Origin: Gammaproteobacteria bacterium
Lineage (GTDB): Bacteria; Pseudomonadota; Gammaproteobacteria; Pseudomonadales; UBA3067
Length of the DNA stretch: 5,151 nucleotides
Direction: 5' to 3'
NCBI GenBank assembly: GCA_019090565.1
Contig: JAHRVS010000134.1
Span: 1 to 5,151, forward strand
In this document: piece after piece, positions 1-5,101 of the stretch
How the letters are laid out: every line of letters begins with the position of its first letter
Numbering within the stretch: position 1 is the first letter of the stretch
Made by a program: the position numbers and the translations under genes
Notes under the pieces: model-generated
What the model was told of the DNA's origin: nothing
Database searches by the model: none
The model's input: only the letters and a program-made list of their open reading frames with translations

Positions 1-278
1 ACTCCGTTTGATGAAGGATCATCGATCGAATACTCTATCGATGATGGGCTTGTTATTGTTACGTTTAAGCTTCGCCTCGGTGACCCAAATATAAGATATG
101 TTTCACTACTTGTGTCGATAACTATGCTTCCACCAACGTCAGCCTGGCCAACAGGAAGGATCACTTGCTCTATGGCAGTAGCTGAAGCAAGTGATTCAAT
201 TGATTCTTGCGCACTAGTGCTAACTGATAGGAATAACGCAACTGAGAATGGGAATATTTTATCGGCAAATGATTTCAT
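1..278 (-). CDS. Secreted protein of unknown function, partial (C-terminus beyond the window)
   Basis: The reading frame is open from the start to the window edge, about 92 codons, with no stop. The N-terminus (MKSFADKIF, then a hydrophobic run PFSVALFLSVSTSA, then QES) is a typical Sec signal peptide with likely cleavage after TSA. The mature part seen so far is rich in Ser, Thr, Val and Ile (for example GGSIVIDTSSETYLIFGS and LNVTITSPSS), which suggests a beta-sandwich exported domain. I do not recognise a family. I chose the ATG at 276-278 because AAAGA lies 9 bases upstream and the peptide then begins MKS; the in-frame ATG at 285-287 (adding MGP) is the alternative. It follows the lipase gene after only a few bases, so the two are almost certainly co-transcribed and perhaps translationally coupled. 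It may be a partner or accessory of that hydrolase, but this is inference from position only. Confidence 0.7.
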   Translation of the reverse strand, partial: MKSFADKIFPFSVALFLSVSTSAQESIESLASATAIEQVILPVGQADVGGSIVIDTSSETYLIFGSPRRSLNVTITSPSSIEYSIDDPSSNG

Positions 279-290
279 TGGTCCCATTCT

Positions 291-1769
291 TTAGAAGTGC
301 AGGGGAAAATCGCTGGTAATCTGGTTTAGTACCGCTTGCAATGTGCCTGCATTTTTAATTCCTGAGTGGTTATCGTCTACGAATAGTATGCGAGACCCAC
401 TTCTATGTTGTGCGCTTTGCTCAGTGACTACGAGATCATTTCTCTGGAAGCTTTCCGTATTTACTGGCGTCAAGGTATGATATTCGTTTAGCCCGCTAAA
501 ATTAGTGTGGCGCGCAATCGTGTATTTTTTTCCGTTACCTAGAATCCGATACATTATCGATCCAATATTTGCGGCGGAAATGCGCACGAGCGGAGATGCT
601 TCCGCGCTAGTGATTGCACCGTTATTATCTATATCTGCATCAGAACCTATTGTGTAAAACTTTATTTCGCTGGGGAATGGGTTGTTGGAATTGAACTCCA
701 CCATGCTGTTAGTAGTTTGCTGTAGCAATGCAGCGCCACTGGGCCCTTCTCCAGAGAACGACAATAAACCATCGACTTTAAAAAACCCCTCGATATCTGT
801 GTTATTCGATTCCAGATCGTTAACGGTGCGATGCTTCACAGAAAGATCAGAGAGAATAGTGCCGTGATGAGGGGTGCTAATTGTAGTGAGTGAAAGGACT
901 TTAGGTTCTCCGCCAGATGGATTTGGGGTGTAGTGAGCAGAGAAGAAGCGGCGCGAATCCACACCGCCCTTACTGTGCGACACCAAGTGAACAGATTGCG
1001 CGCCAAACGATTTAGCTAGTTCGTTGACGCGCTTTTTTAGAATACGGGCATTTTGTTCGCTGCTACCGTTGCGTTCCATATTGATGTCGTTGCTGAACGG
1101 TATACGTCGGGTATTCAGCGCGTTAGTAAATATGGGATCCCATGTGTCTGATTGTGCATTGGTTCCATGGACGAGTAAAATTGGTGCAATTGTGTCAAAA
1201 GAAATCGCAACCCAATCAACAGCCATACACCAGGATTCAGATGCACTGGATTCGTCAATATTTATTCTTATTTCATTCTCAGCGGGTGTCGGTTTGATGC
1301 CATTTAAACCGCGTGAGGGAAATTTAATAGTCCGAATATCAACCTCAAACTCATTGTATTTCCATACGCCATTGCCACCGGAAAGAAGGCCAAGGTCTTC
1401 TCCATTGAAAAGTATACGATCGTGTTCTGGTTGTGTATTTTCAGGTCTGTTATTAGTGTCGATGTCATAAACGGGTAATCGGACCTTCGCTTTTGCGCTA
1501 ACGACTTTATTTGCTATAAGCGTATCAATATCTTTTAGATGTCCATCTCTGTTTACTTCTCCCACGTACCGGTCTATTTTTGTTTTGATAATTAGAGGGC
1601 CGTGGCTTCTAAATGTGCACCCTGTGTCAAGCCCAGAATCCAAATCAGTTATAAAGGTAGTATCTGATTCTTTGGGAGGTTCGAATGGAGAGCTTCTCTG
1701 AGCATGTGCACTAACGTTAACTATAACTGATAGAACTAAAAATATTCGAACTGTATGTAAGCTCTTCAA
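291..1769 (-). CDS. Secreted alpha/beta hydrolase, lipase/esterase type, with EF-hand-like loop
   Basis: The 492-residue protein starts with a Sec signal peptide (residues 1-23, cleavage probably after AHA). Residues about 30-190 look like an all-beta domain with two cysteines (C51, C181) that could pair. The hydrolase fold begins near residue 194: LLVHGTNAQSDTW (198-210) carries the HG of the oxyanion region. The nucleophile elbow is SHSKGG (264-269) with Ser266, a variant of GxSxG in which the first Gly is Ser. Asp445 in RNDLVV and His468 in DDNHSG are the likely remaining triad members, as in bacterial lipases. Residues 379-390 (DIDNNGAITSAE) match a canonical EF-hand calcium loop. Expected role: hydrolysis of ester or lipid substrates in the periplasm or outside the cell; the substrate is unknown. 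The start is TTG: an in-frame TAA lies six codons upstream with no ATG between, and AGAGG sits 8 bases before the TTG. First gene of a two-gene minus-strand operon. Confidence 0.85.
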   Translation of the reverse strand: MKSLHTVRIFLVLSVIVNVSAHAQRSSPFEPPKESDTTFITDLDSGLDTGCTFRSHGPLIIKTKIDRYVGEVNRDGHLKDIDTLIANKVVSAKAKVRLPVYDIDTNNRPENTQPEHDRILFNGEDLGLLSGGNGVWKYNEFEVDIRTIKFPSRGLNGIKPTPAENEIRINIDESSASESWCMAVDWVAISFDTIAPILLVHGTNAQSDTWDPIFTNALNTRRIPFSNDINMERNGSSEQNARILKKRVNELAKSFGAQSVHLVSHSKGGVDSRRFFSAHYTPNPSGGEPKVLSLTTISTPHHGTILSDLSVKHRTVNDLESNNTDIEGFFKVDGLLSFSGEGPSGAALLQQTTNSMVEFNSNNPFPSEIKFYTIGSDADIDNNGAITSAEASPLVRISAANIGSIMYRILGNGKKYTIARHTNFSGLNEYHTLTPVNTESFQRNDLVVTEQSAQHRSGSRILFVDDNHSGIKNAGTLQAVLNQITSDFPLHF

Positions 1770-1777
1770 AACGCGCG

Positions 1778-1782
1778 CCTCT
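1778..1782 (-). promoter_or_regulatory. Ribosome binding site supporting the TTG start of the lipase gene
   Basis: AGAGG on the minus strand, 8 bases before the TTG at 1769-1767. It matters because the gene has no ATG near its start and an in-frame stop excludes anything further upstream. Confidence 0.6.
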
Positions 1783-1798
1783 ACTTAGCTATCTTTTC

Positions 1799-1828
1799 AA
1801 TATACCATAACGCGCTGGCCGATTGAAA
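1799..1828 (-). promoter_or_regulatory. Possible promoter of the lipase operon
   Basis: Read on the minus strand there is TTTCAA (1828-1823), then 18 bases, then TATATT (1804-1799), about 30 bases before the TTG start of the hydrolase. The -10 is good and the -35 is only fair. No other promoter-like pair is obvious in the short space between the hydrolase gene and the IS66 relic. Confidence 0.35.
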
Positions 1829-1859
1829 AGGGCTGTTCTACAGTAATTAAAATTCAGCC

Positions 1860-2500
1860 CCGTACTCCATGTGGACAAAATCTTTCTAGAGCATATTTCG
1901 ATCATTCCTGATTGTGGTGGCGTCATTATTCACGATTGTTGGGCATCCTGCGATCAATGTGTACACAGGCTGTATGGGCCACACTTGCTACGTGAATTAA
2001 CCTTTATCCTTGATTCAAATGCTTATGCGTGAGCAAAGAACATGAAAGGCGCTTTGCAAGAAACCTGCAAGATGGTTTCAAATAGAAATGAAAAATTCCT
2101 CTCAGAAAAAGAGTGCCTTAACCTGCAAAAATGTTATCGAGGTATTCTCACCTGCGGTGAGGAAAAACTGTCAGAGATTCCTTCCAAGCCAAATGGGCAA
2201 CGAGTAAAAATGGTAAAGTCAGAAGCGCACAATCTTTGGGAGAGGTTAAAAAGGCAGGAGCAAGCCGTGTTGTTATTCACGAAAGATGCGAACGTTTCTT
2301 TTACAAACAATTGCGCTGAAATAGATTTGCGTTTGGCTAAAGTCAAGCAGGCGCTAACAGGATGCTTTAGAAACTCCAGGTGCGTATACGCTTATTGTCG
2401 AATATCCAGCTATCTCTAAACGATGGCCAATAAAGGCCATAATCCCTTGGTCGCAATTCAGGCGGCGCTTTAGACAGATGTAGGAGGGGTGAGTAGTTAC
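1860..2500 (+). mobile_element. 5'-truncated IS66-family element, right end preserved
   Basis: The relic transposase is followed, 27 bases after its original stop, by a sequence ending in GAGTAGTTAC at 2500. Read from outside, this end starts GTAACTACTCACC, which fits the GTAA-type termini usual for IS66 elements. I found no matching left end upstream, so the left half of the element, including the accessory genes, has been lost. CTATAACA directly after the end would be the target-site side. The family call is firm; the end at 2500 is inferred. Confidence 0.6.
1862..2473 (+). pseudogene. IS66-family transposase relic (C-terminal part, two in-frame stops)
   Basis: One reading frame gives IS66 transposase text throughout: IIPDCGGVIIHDCWAS (second Asp of the DDE triad, in HDCWAS), then HLLRELTFILDSNAYA, then a TGA at 2030-2032 where related proteins have a residue such as Trp. 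After it come KNMKGALQETCKMVS, then NLWERLKRQEQAVLLFTKDA, then SFTNNCAEIDLRLAKVKQ, which carries the catalytic Glu. A TAA at 2417-2419 interrupts SYL, and the same frame goes on with TMANKGHNPLVAIQAAL to the natural stop at 2471-2473. The N-terminal half, with the first catalytic Asp, is missing, so the protein cannot be active. The 125-codon open stretch from the ATG at 2042 is only a piece of this relic. The family call comes from remembered IS66 motifs and is strong; the exact 5' edge is uncertain. Confidence 0.85.
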
Positions 2501-2532
2501 CTATAACAAAATGTACTGATCTTGCGCTGGCA

Positions 2533-2550
2533 CCCACCAGGATAGGTGGG
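2533..2550. repeat. Short inverted repeat (6-bp stem)
   Basis: CCCACC and GGTGGG are separated by AGGATA, a perfect 6-bp GC-rich stem between the end of the IS66 relic and the VIT fragment. No T-run follows on the plus strand, so it is not a convincing terminator. Role unknown. Confidence 0.4.
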
Positions 2551-2564
2551 CCCATATAATTAAC

Positions 2565-2908
2565 ATGGGTGCAAACTTACTGGATCTTGAAATTAATGAA
2601 CACCATGCAAAGGTAGTGATTGAGGATGGTTATGCGACAACCTCGGTGGAACAACTATTTTATAATCTTCGCGGCAAAATATTGGATGCGGTTTATTCGT
2701 TTTCTGTCCCCAGCAAGGTGGTTGTAGGAGAATTTATCTATTGGATAGATGTAGGCCCCATTGCTGGTGAAGCGCTTAAAGAAGCGCAAGCGAAAAAATC
2801 TACAGCTTGGAAAACCCCCAGGGAAGGGCGGTAGCCATTACAGAAAAGGATGAATATAAGACTTTTGATATTTCGGTGGCCTCTGTTTATGCCCACGAAG
2901 AGGCATGA
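2565..2908 (+). pseudogene. VIT-domain protein fragment, frameshifted and truncated
   Basis: The first 78 codons read as the start of a VIT domain (vault/inter-alpha-trypsin type): VVIEDGYATTSVEQLFYN, AVYSFSVPSKVVVGEF, YWIDVGPIAGEALKEAQAKK. In this family the text continues with IYxxE and a stretch like TEKDEYKTFDISV. That continuation is present in another frame: adding one A to the A6 run at 2793-2798 gives IYSLENPQGRAVAITEKDEY, then KTFDISVASVYAHEEA, up to a TGA at 2906-2908. So a one-base loss in a homopolymer broke the gene, and the VWA domain and C-terminal anchor normally found after VIT are absent. No signal peptide is present before the ATG at 2565 either. Intact relatives are surface or exported proteins of about 600-800 residues. 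This remnant is not expected to be functional. Confidence 0.8.
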
Positions 2909-3038
2909 AAGAACTTATTGGTGGGAGTACTAAGAGAGTATTGTGCAGGGGGGCTGACGGAAGGGGTGATCGATAGGGCATTTTCCGTGCGGGGGTGTTT
3001 GGGGTTCATTTTCTGAAGTGCCTCCTGACCAGGTGTAC

Positions 3039-3044
3039 TATAAT
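3039..3044 (+). promoter_or_regulatory. purE: TATAAT box, possible -10 of a purE promoter
   Basis: A perfect TATAAT lies about 137 bases before the purE ATG. No good -35 hexamer stands 16-18 bases upstream, so this is only a candidate. If used, the purE leader would be about 130 bases long and include the hairpin at 3112-3144. Confidence 0.3.
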
Positions 3045-3111
3045 CGGCACTTATAAAGGTCTTATTCCCAATGCGGGCCTTGAATTGATCAATATTGTCC
3101 GATTTAAGCTT

Positions 3112-3144
3112 GCCATCACGCTGGTGCTGAGGTAGCGTGGCGGC
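3112..3144 (+). promoter_or_regulatory. Strong hairpin in the purE leader region
   Basis: GCCATCACGCT (3112-3122) and AGCGTGGCGGC (3134-3144) pair with nine Watson-Crick pairs, one G-U and one mismatch, around an 11-base loop. It ends 36 bases before the purE ATG. The bases after it (CTTTGAAAAG) are not a T-run, so it is not a clear terminator. It could be an attenuator-like leader structure or a leftover palindrome. Confidence 0.4.
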
Positions 3145-3166
3145 CTTTGAAAAGTTGTTATTGACT

Positions 3167-3172
3167 AAAGAG
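3167..3172 (+). promoter_or_regulatory. purE: Ribosome binding site deciding the purE start
   Basis: AAAGAG, 8 bases before the ATG at 3181. It favours that ATG over the in-frame GTG at 3172, which would overlap the site itself. Confidence 0.6.
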
Positions 3173-3180
3173 TGTTTACC

Positions 3181-3696
3181 ATGTCCAAACCATTTGTTGC
3201 CATCTTAATGGGCTCCGATTCTGACCTACCTGTTGTTGAGGCCGGATTTTCCGTACTCGAAAATTTAGGTATTCCTTTCGAAGCCAAAATCACCTCTGCT
3301 CACCGTACTCCCGAAATCACCCATGCCTATGTAAAAGATGCGGAAGCGCGAGGCTGCGCGGTTTTTGTTGCAGCAGCCGGCATGGCTGCCCACTTGGCGG
3401 GTGCAGTGGCAGCAAATACCATTAAACCTGTTATTGGAATCCCCGTGGGTGGCGGTCCTTTAAATGGTGAGGATGCGCTACTGTCTACTGTTCAGATGCC
3501 CGGAGGCATTCCCGTTGCAACGGTTGCTATTGGCAAGGCCGGTGCAAAAAATGCGGCGTATTTGGCCGCCCAGATAATGGCAGTTGCAGATGCTGACCTA
3601 ACTCAACGCTTGATCGACGATAGAAAGGCGATGGGAGAGGCTGTTGTGGCGAAGGACAATGCTCTGCAAGAGCGCTTATCAAAAGGGCATCTCTAA
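3181..3696 (+). CDS. purE: PurE, N5-carboxyaminoimidazole ribonucleotide mutase (class I)
   Basis: PurE converts N5-CAIR to CAIR in de novo purine synthesis, working with PurK, which makes N5-CAIR. The 171-residue product has the usual length (E. coli PurE is 169). Visible motifs: GSDSDLPV (11-18) for phosphate binding, SAHRTP (39-44) with His41 matching the catalytic His45 of E. coli, AAAGMAAHLAG (64-74), PVIGIPV (83-89), and STVQMPGGIPVAT (102-114). IGKAGAKNAA (117-126) near the C-terminus is also typical. The gene appears intact and cytoplasmic. The start at ATG 3181 gives MSKPFVAILMG and has a good ribosome site. purK, which commonly follows purE directly, is not in this window: a palindromic repeat begins 15 bases after the stop. 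Mapping of the catalytic His is by memory of the family. Confidence 0.96.
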   Translation: MSKPFVAILMGSDSDLPVVEAGFSVLENLGIPFEAKITSAHRTPEITHAYVKDAEARGCAVFVAAAGMAAHLAGAVAANTIKPVIGIPVGGGPLNGEDALLSTVQMPGGIPVATVAIGKAGAKNAAYLAAQIMAVADADLTQRLIDDRKAMGEAVVAKDNALQERLSKGHL

Positions 3697-3710
3697 GAGC
3701 TTATAGAGGG

Positions 3711-3870
3711 CTGTTGAAATTTCACTGACTTTATTGCGTTAAAATTAGGCTCAAGATACCCAATGCGTTTCACGGGGCAGGCTCTACTTATTGCCTGCGA
3801 GTAAACGCAGCTTTTTTGCCTAATTTGGCCTTGTATCTGGCTTAGTTCAGCGAATTTCAACAACCTGCTA
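3711..3870. repeat. MITE-like palindromic repeat, copy 1 (nested hairpin)
   Basis: This 160-bp intergenic unit folds on itself almost completely. Arm pairs from outside to inside: TGTTGAAATT (3712-3721) with AATTTCAACA (3853-3862); CACTGA (3723-3728) with TCAGCG (3847-3852, one mismatch); AAATTAGGC (3742-3750) with GCCTAATTT (3818-3826); TGCGTTT (3764-3770) with AAACGCA (3803-3809); GCAGGC (3777-3782) with GCCTGC (3793-3798). A second, diverged copy in the same orientation lies at about 4898-5064, sharing blocks such as AATTAGGCTCAA, ATACCC, ATGCGT, AGGCTCT, TAAACGC, GCCTTGTAT and CCTGCTA. It carries no gene. It looks like a non-autonomous mobile palindrome (MITE or REP-like) inserted between purE and tsaC. 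I cannot name the family. Confidence 0.75.
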
Positions 3871-3888
3871 GGGGGTAGTCTGCGTAAT

Positions 3889-4455
3889 GTAAATCAGTGC
3901 TCGTTTAAGATTCACAGAGCGGTTCACTGCCTGCACTCCGGCGGCCTAATTGCGTACCCTACGGAATCTGTTTATGGCTTGGGCTGTGATCCGTTTAATT
4001 CCGCTGCGGTGTATAGGTTGCTGGCGCTGAAAAACCGTGATGAATCAAAGGGTTTGATTCTGGTTGTAGCCAATCGCCATCAGCTATCTGAAATTCTTCC
4101 AAGTTTGAACGATGCCCAGCTTGATTGGCTGGAGGAGTCCTCGCTTTTAGAGCCGTTAACGGGGCTAGTGCCCGATCGGAGTCAAAGGATTCCTCCGTGG
4201 ATCAAAGGCCAGCACGCTCGTGTGGCTGTACGGGTTTCCAGGCACCCGGTGGTGCAACGGCTTTGTTTGCTGTTTGGAGGGGCCATTGTTTCAAGTAGCG
4301 CAAACCTTAGCGGCTTTAAATCGGCAAAAACACCACTTCAGGTGAGACAGCAACTTCGAAGCGGTTTAGACTACCTGCTGGTTGGTGATGTTGGTGGCGC
4401 ACCAAGCCCTTCTCAAATTCAAAATATTTGCGATAATACTGTTGTAAGAGAGTAG
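3889..4455 (+). pseudogene. tsaC: TsaC/Sua5/YrdC homologue (threonylcarbamoyl-AMP synthase), probably degenerate
   Basis: TsaC makes threonylcarbamoyl-AMP from threonine, bicarbonate and ATP for the t6A modification of ANN-decoding tRNAs. The frame reads HSGGLIAYPTESVYGLGCDP, then VYRLLALKNRDESKGLILVV (Lys, Arg, Lys of the active site kept), WIKGQHARVAVRVSRHP, IVSSSANLSG and PSPSQIQN, 188 residues as expected. Two defects stand out. First, no ATG, GTG or TTG exists in frame between the stop at 3802 and the TTG at 3979, which lies after the conserved AYPTE motif. The only ATG at the right place (3887) is followed at once by TAA, so a single base lost after it would explain the damage. Second, the family signature WPGPxT is replaced by LLEPLT, and the NPSxIRD end reads SPSQIQN. 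A CTG at 3880 could be a rare start. The place before hemF fits tsaC. Homology is firm; loss of function is inferred. Confidence 0.65.
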
Positions 4456-4473
4456 TATTAGAGAAGTGTTCTT

Positions 4474-4500
4474 TCATGGGCGGCTGTATGCCCCCCATGA
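4474..4500 (+). terminator. Strong hairpin after tsaC, probable terminator
   Basis: TCATGGGCGGC (4474-4484) pairs with GCCCCCCATGA (4490-4500) in 10 of 11 positions around the loop TGTAT, starting 18 bases after the tsaC stop. TTT follows directly and TTTT comes 11 bases later, so the T-tract is weak. It separates tsaC from the cold-shock gene. It could also be the first stem of a long cold-shock leader. Confidence 0.55.
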
Positions 4501-4507
4501 TTTAAGC

Positions 4508-4556
4508 TCTGTTTTCGTAATGGTGATAGCAAAAACAGAATTATATTTTTCACCAT
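4508..4556 (+). promoter_or_regulatory. Two interlocking inverted repeats before the cold-shock gene (possible leader pseudoknot)
   Basis: Stem 1: TCTGTTTT (4508-4515) pairs with AAAACAGA (4532-4539). Stem 2: ATGGTGA (4520-4526), inside the loop of stem 1, pairs perfectly with TCACCAT (4550-4556). This is the layout of an H-type pseudoknot ending just before the ribosome site at 4559-4564. Leaders of cspA-type mRNAs are known to be structured and temperature-responsive. Whether this stretch is transcribed is not known: a TATATT at 4542-4547 could instead be the -10, although no -35 fits it. Confidence 0.4.
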
Positions 4557-4570
4557 AAAGAGAGATTGAT

Positions 4571-4777
4571 ATGAGTAAAGGTACTGTTAAATGGTTTAAC
4601 GCCGATAAAGGTTTTGGTTTCATTACACCTGAAGATGGTAGTAAAGATTTGTTTGTTCATCATTCTGAAATTCAAGCGGGTGGCGGATACGCAACATTGG
4701 AAGATGGTCAGGCTGTTGAATTTGAAGTAGGCCAAGGCCAGAAGGGCCCTTGTGCAAATAAGGTTGTAGCAGTTTAG
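4571..4777 (+). CDS. CspA-family cold-shock protein
   Basis: A 68-residue single cold-shock domain, the usual length for the family. It is a five-stranded OB fold that binds single-stranded RNA and DNA and melts mRNA structure in the cytoplasm. Motifs: KGTVKWFN (3-10) with the binding Trp8, RNP1 KGFGFI (13-18), RNP2 LFVHHS (27-32), then the second half GQAVEFEVGQGQKGPCANKV (46-65). AGAGAG ends 6 bases before the ATG. The gene stands alone, between a probable terminator after tsaC and a palindromic repeat, so it likely has its own promoter. Whether it is cold-induced (CspA-like) or constitutive (CspC/CspE-like) cannot be told from the protein, hence no symbol. The upstream structure would favour regulated expression. 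Confidence 0.95.
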   Translation: MSKGTVKWFNADKGFGFITPEDGSKDLFVHHSEIQAGGGYATLEDGQAVEFEVGQGQKGPCANKVVAV

Positions 4778-4813
4778 GTTAGAAACTCGCAACAAGTTAG
4801 TGCACGTGTGTAT

Positions 4814-4833
4814 CAAAGCAAGGTTTGTTTTTT
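4814..4833 (+). terminator. Weak candidate terminator after the cold-shock gene
   Basis: CAAA and TTTG (4814-4817 and 4824-4827) can form a short stem, directly followed by six T (4828-4833). The T-run is good but the 4-bp AT-rich stem is poor. Confidence 0.3.
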
Positions 4834-4897
4834 ATTCGTTGGGCCACCGCCTTACTGTCTAAAGAACAACCTCGCTGTGCTGCCTCGTGCCTAATCG

Positions 4898-5064
4898 CCT
4901 GTTGGAACTCTACTGGCTCGGGCTCTGCAAGGTTAAGAATTAGGCTCAACATACCCTATGCGTATTACGGGTAGGCTCTGGGCATATACTGCGTATAAAC
5001 GCCGCTTTGATAGTTGATATTGCCTTGTATTTGGCTCGACTCTGCAAATTTTAACGCCTGCTAA
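4898..5064. repeat. MITE-like palindromic repeat, copy 2 (diverged)
   Basis: Same unit and orientation as the repeat at 3711-3870. Over the best block (from 4938, AATTAGGCTCAA to AGGCTCT) about 38 of 43 bases match by eye. The right part keeps GCCTTGTAT, TTGGCT and CCTGCTA. The inner arms are less complementary than in copy 1, so this copy is probably older and folds less well. It fills most of the gap between the cold-shock gene and hemF. From 4834 to 4897, before the repeat, I see nothing. Confidence 0.65.
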
Positions 5065-5079
5065 GGCGTTACGTTTTTT
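5053..5079 (+). terminator. Rho-independent-type terminator before hemF, overlapping the end of the repeat
   Basis: AACGCC (5053-5058), loop TGCTAA, and GGCGTT (5065-5070) form a perfect 6-bp stem, followed by ACG and six T (5074-5079). It lies 29 bases before the hemF ATG, so it would end transcription from the cold-shock side. Either a hemF promoter lies very close to the gene or this acts as an attenuator. The left arm and loop are part of repeat copy 2. Confidence 0.55.
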
Positions 5080-5096
5080 CCTAGCTAATCAGAATT

Positions 5097-5101
5097 AAGG
5101 A
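5097..5101 (+). promoter_or_regulatory. hemF: Ribosome binding site of hemF
   Basis: AAGGA, 6 bases before the ATG at 5108. It supports a true gene start close to the window edge. Confidence 0.65.

Larger units (their letters stand above)
2909..3166. other. Intergenic region before purE, no recognisable gene
   Basis: I see no open frame with recognisable content between the VIT relic and purE. It may contain further unrecognisable debris of the VIT gene. It holds a perfect TATAAT at 3039-3044 and a strong hairpin at 3112-3144, described separately. I found no PurR-type operator here. Confidence 0.5.

Noticed and set aside
112..294. 60-codon plus-strand open frame at the left end
   Set aside because: It lies opposite the minus-strand secreted protein, whose signal peptide and coupling to the lipase gene are convincing; the plus-strand product has no recognisable feature.
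682..1470. Two plus-strand open frames inside the lipase gene
   Set aside because: Both are antisense to the well-supported hydrolase and have no family-like text.
2042..2419. An independent 125-residue gene
   Set aside because: It is the middle of an IS66 transposase frame that continues on both sides across a TGA and a TAA, so it is a piece of a pseudogene.
2134..2555. Minus-strand open frames over the IS66 relic
   Set aside because: They are shadows opposite clear transposase sequence and show no domain.
3172..3180. GTG start for purE three codons upstream
   Set aside because: The ribosome site AAAGAG overlaps this GTG, while the ATG at 3181 has ideal spacing and gives the normal N-terminus.
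3979..4455. TTG at 3979 as the true start of tsaC
   Set aside because: It would remove the conserved AYPTE segment and about 30 N-terminal residues that are still recognisable upstream.
4316..4816. Minus-strand open frames opposite the tsaC end and the cold-shock gene
   Set aside because: They are antisense to recognised coding sequence and have no features of their own.
3711..5064. CRISPR or tandem repeat array
   Set aside because: There are only two diverged copies, about 1.2 kb apart, each with internal dyad symmetry; no regular short repeats with spacers occur anywhere in the window.
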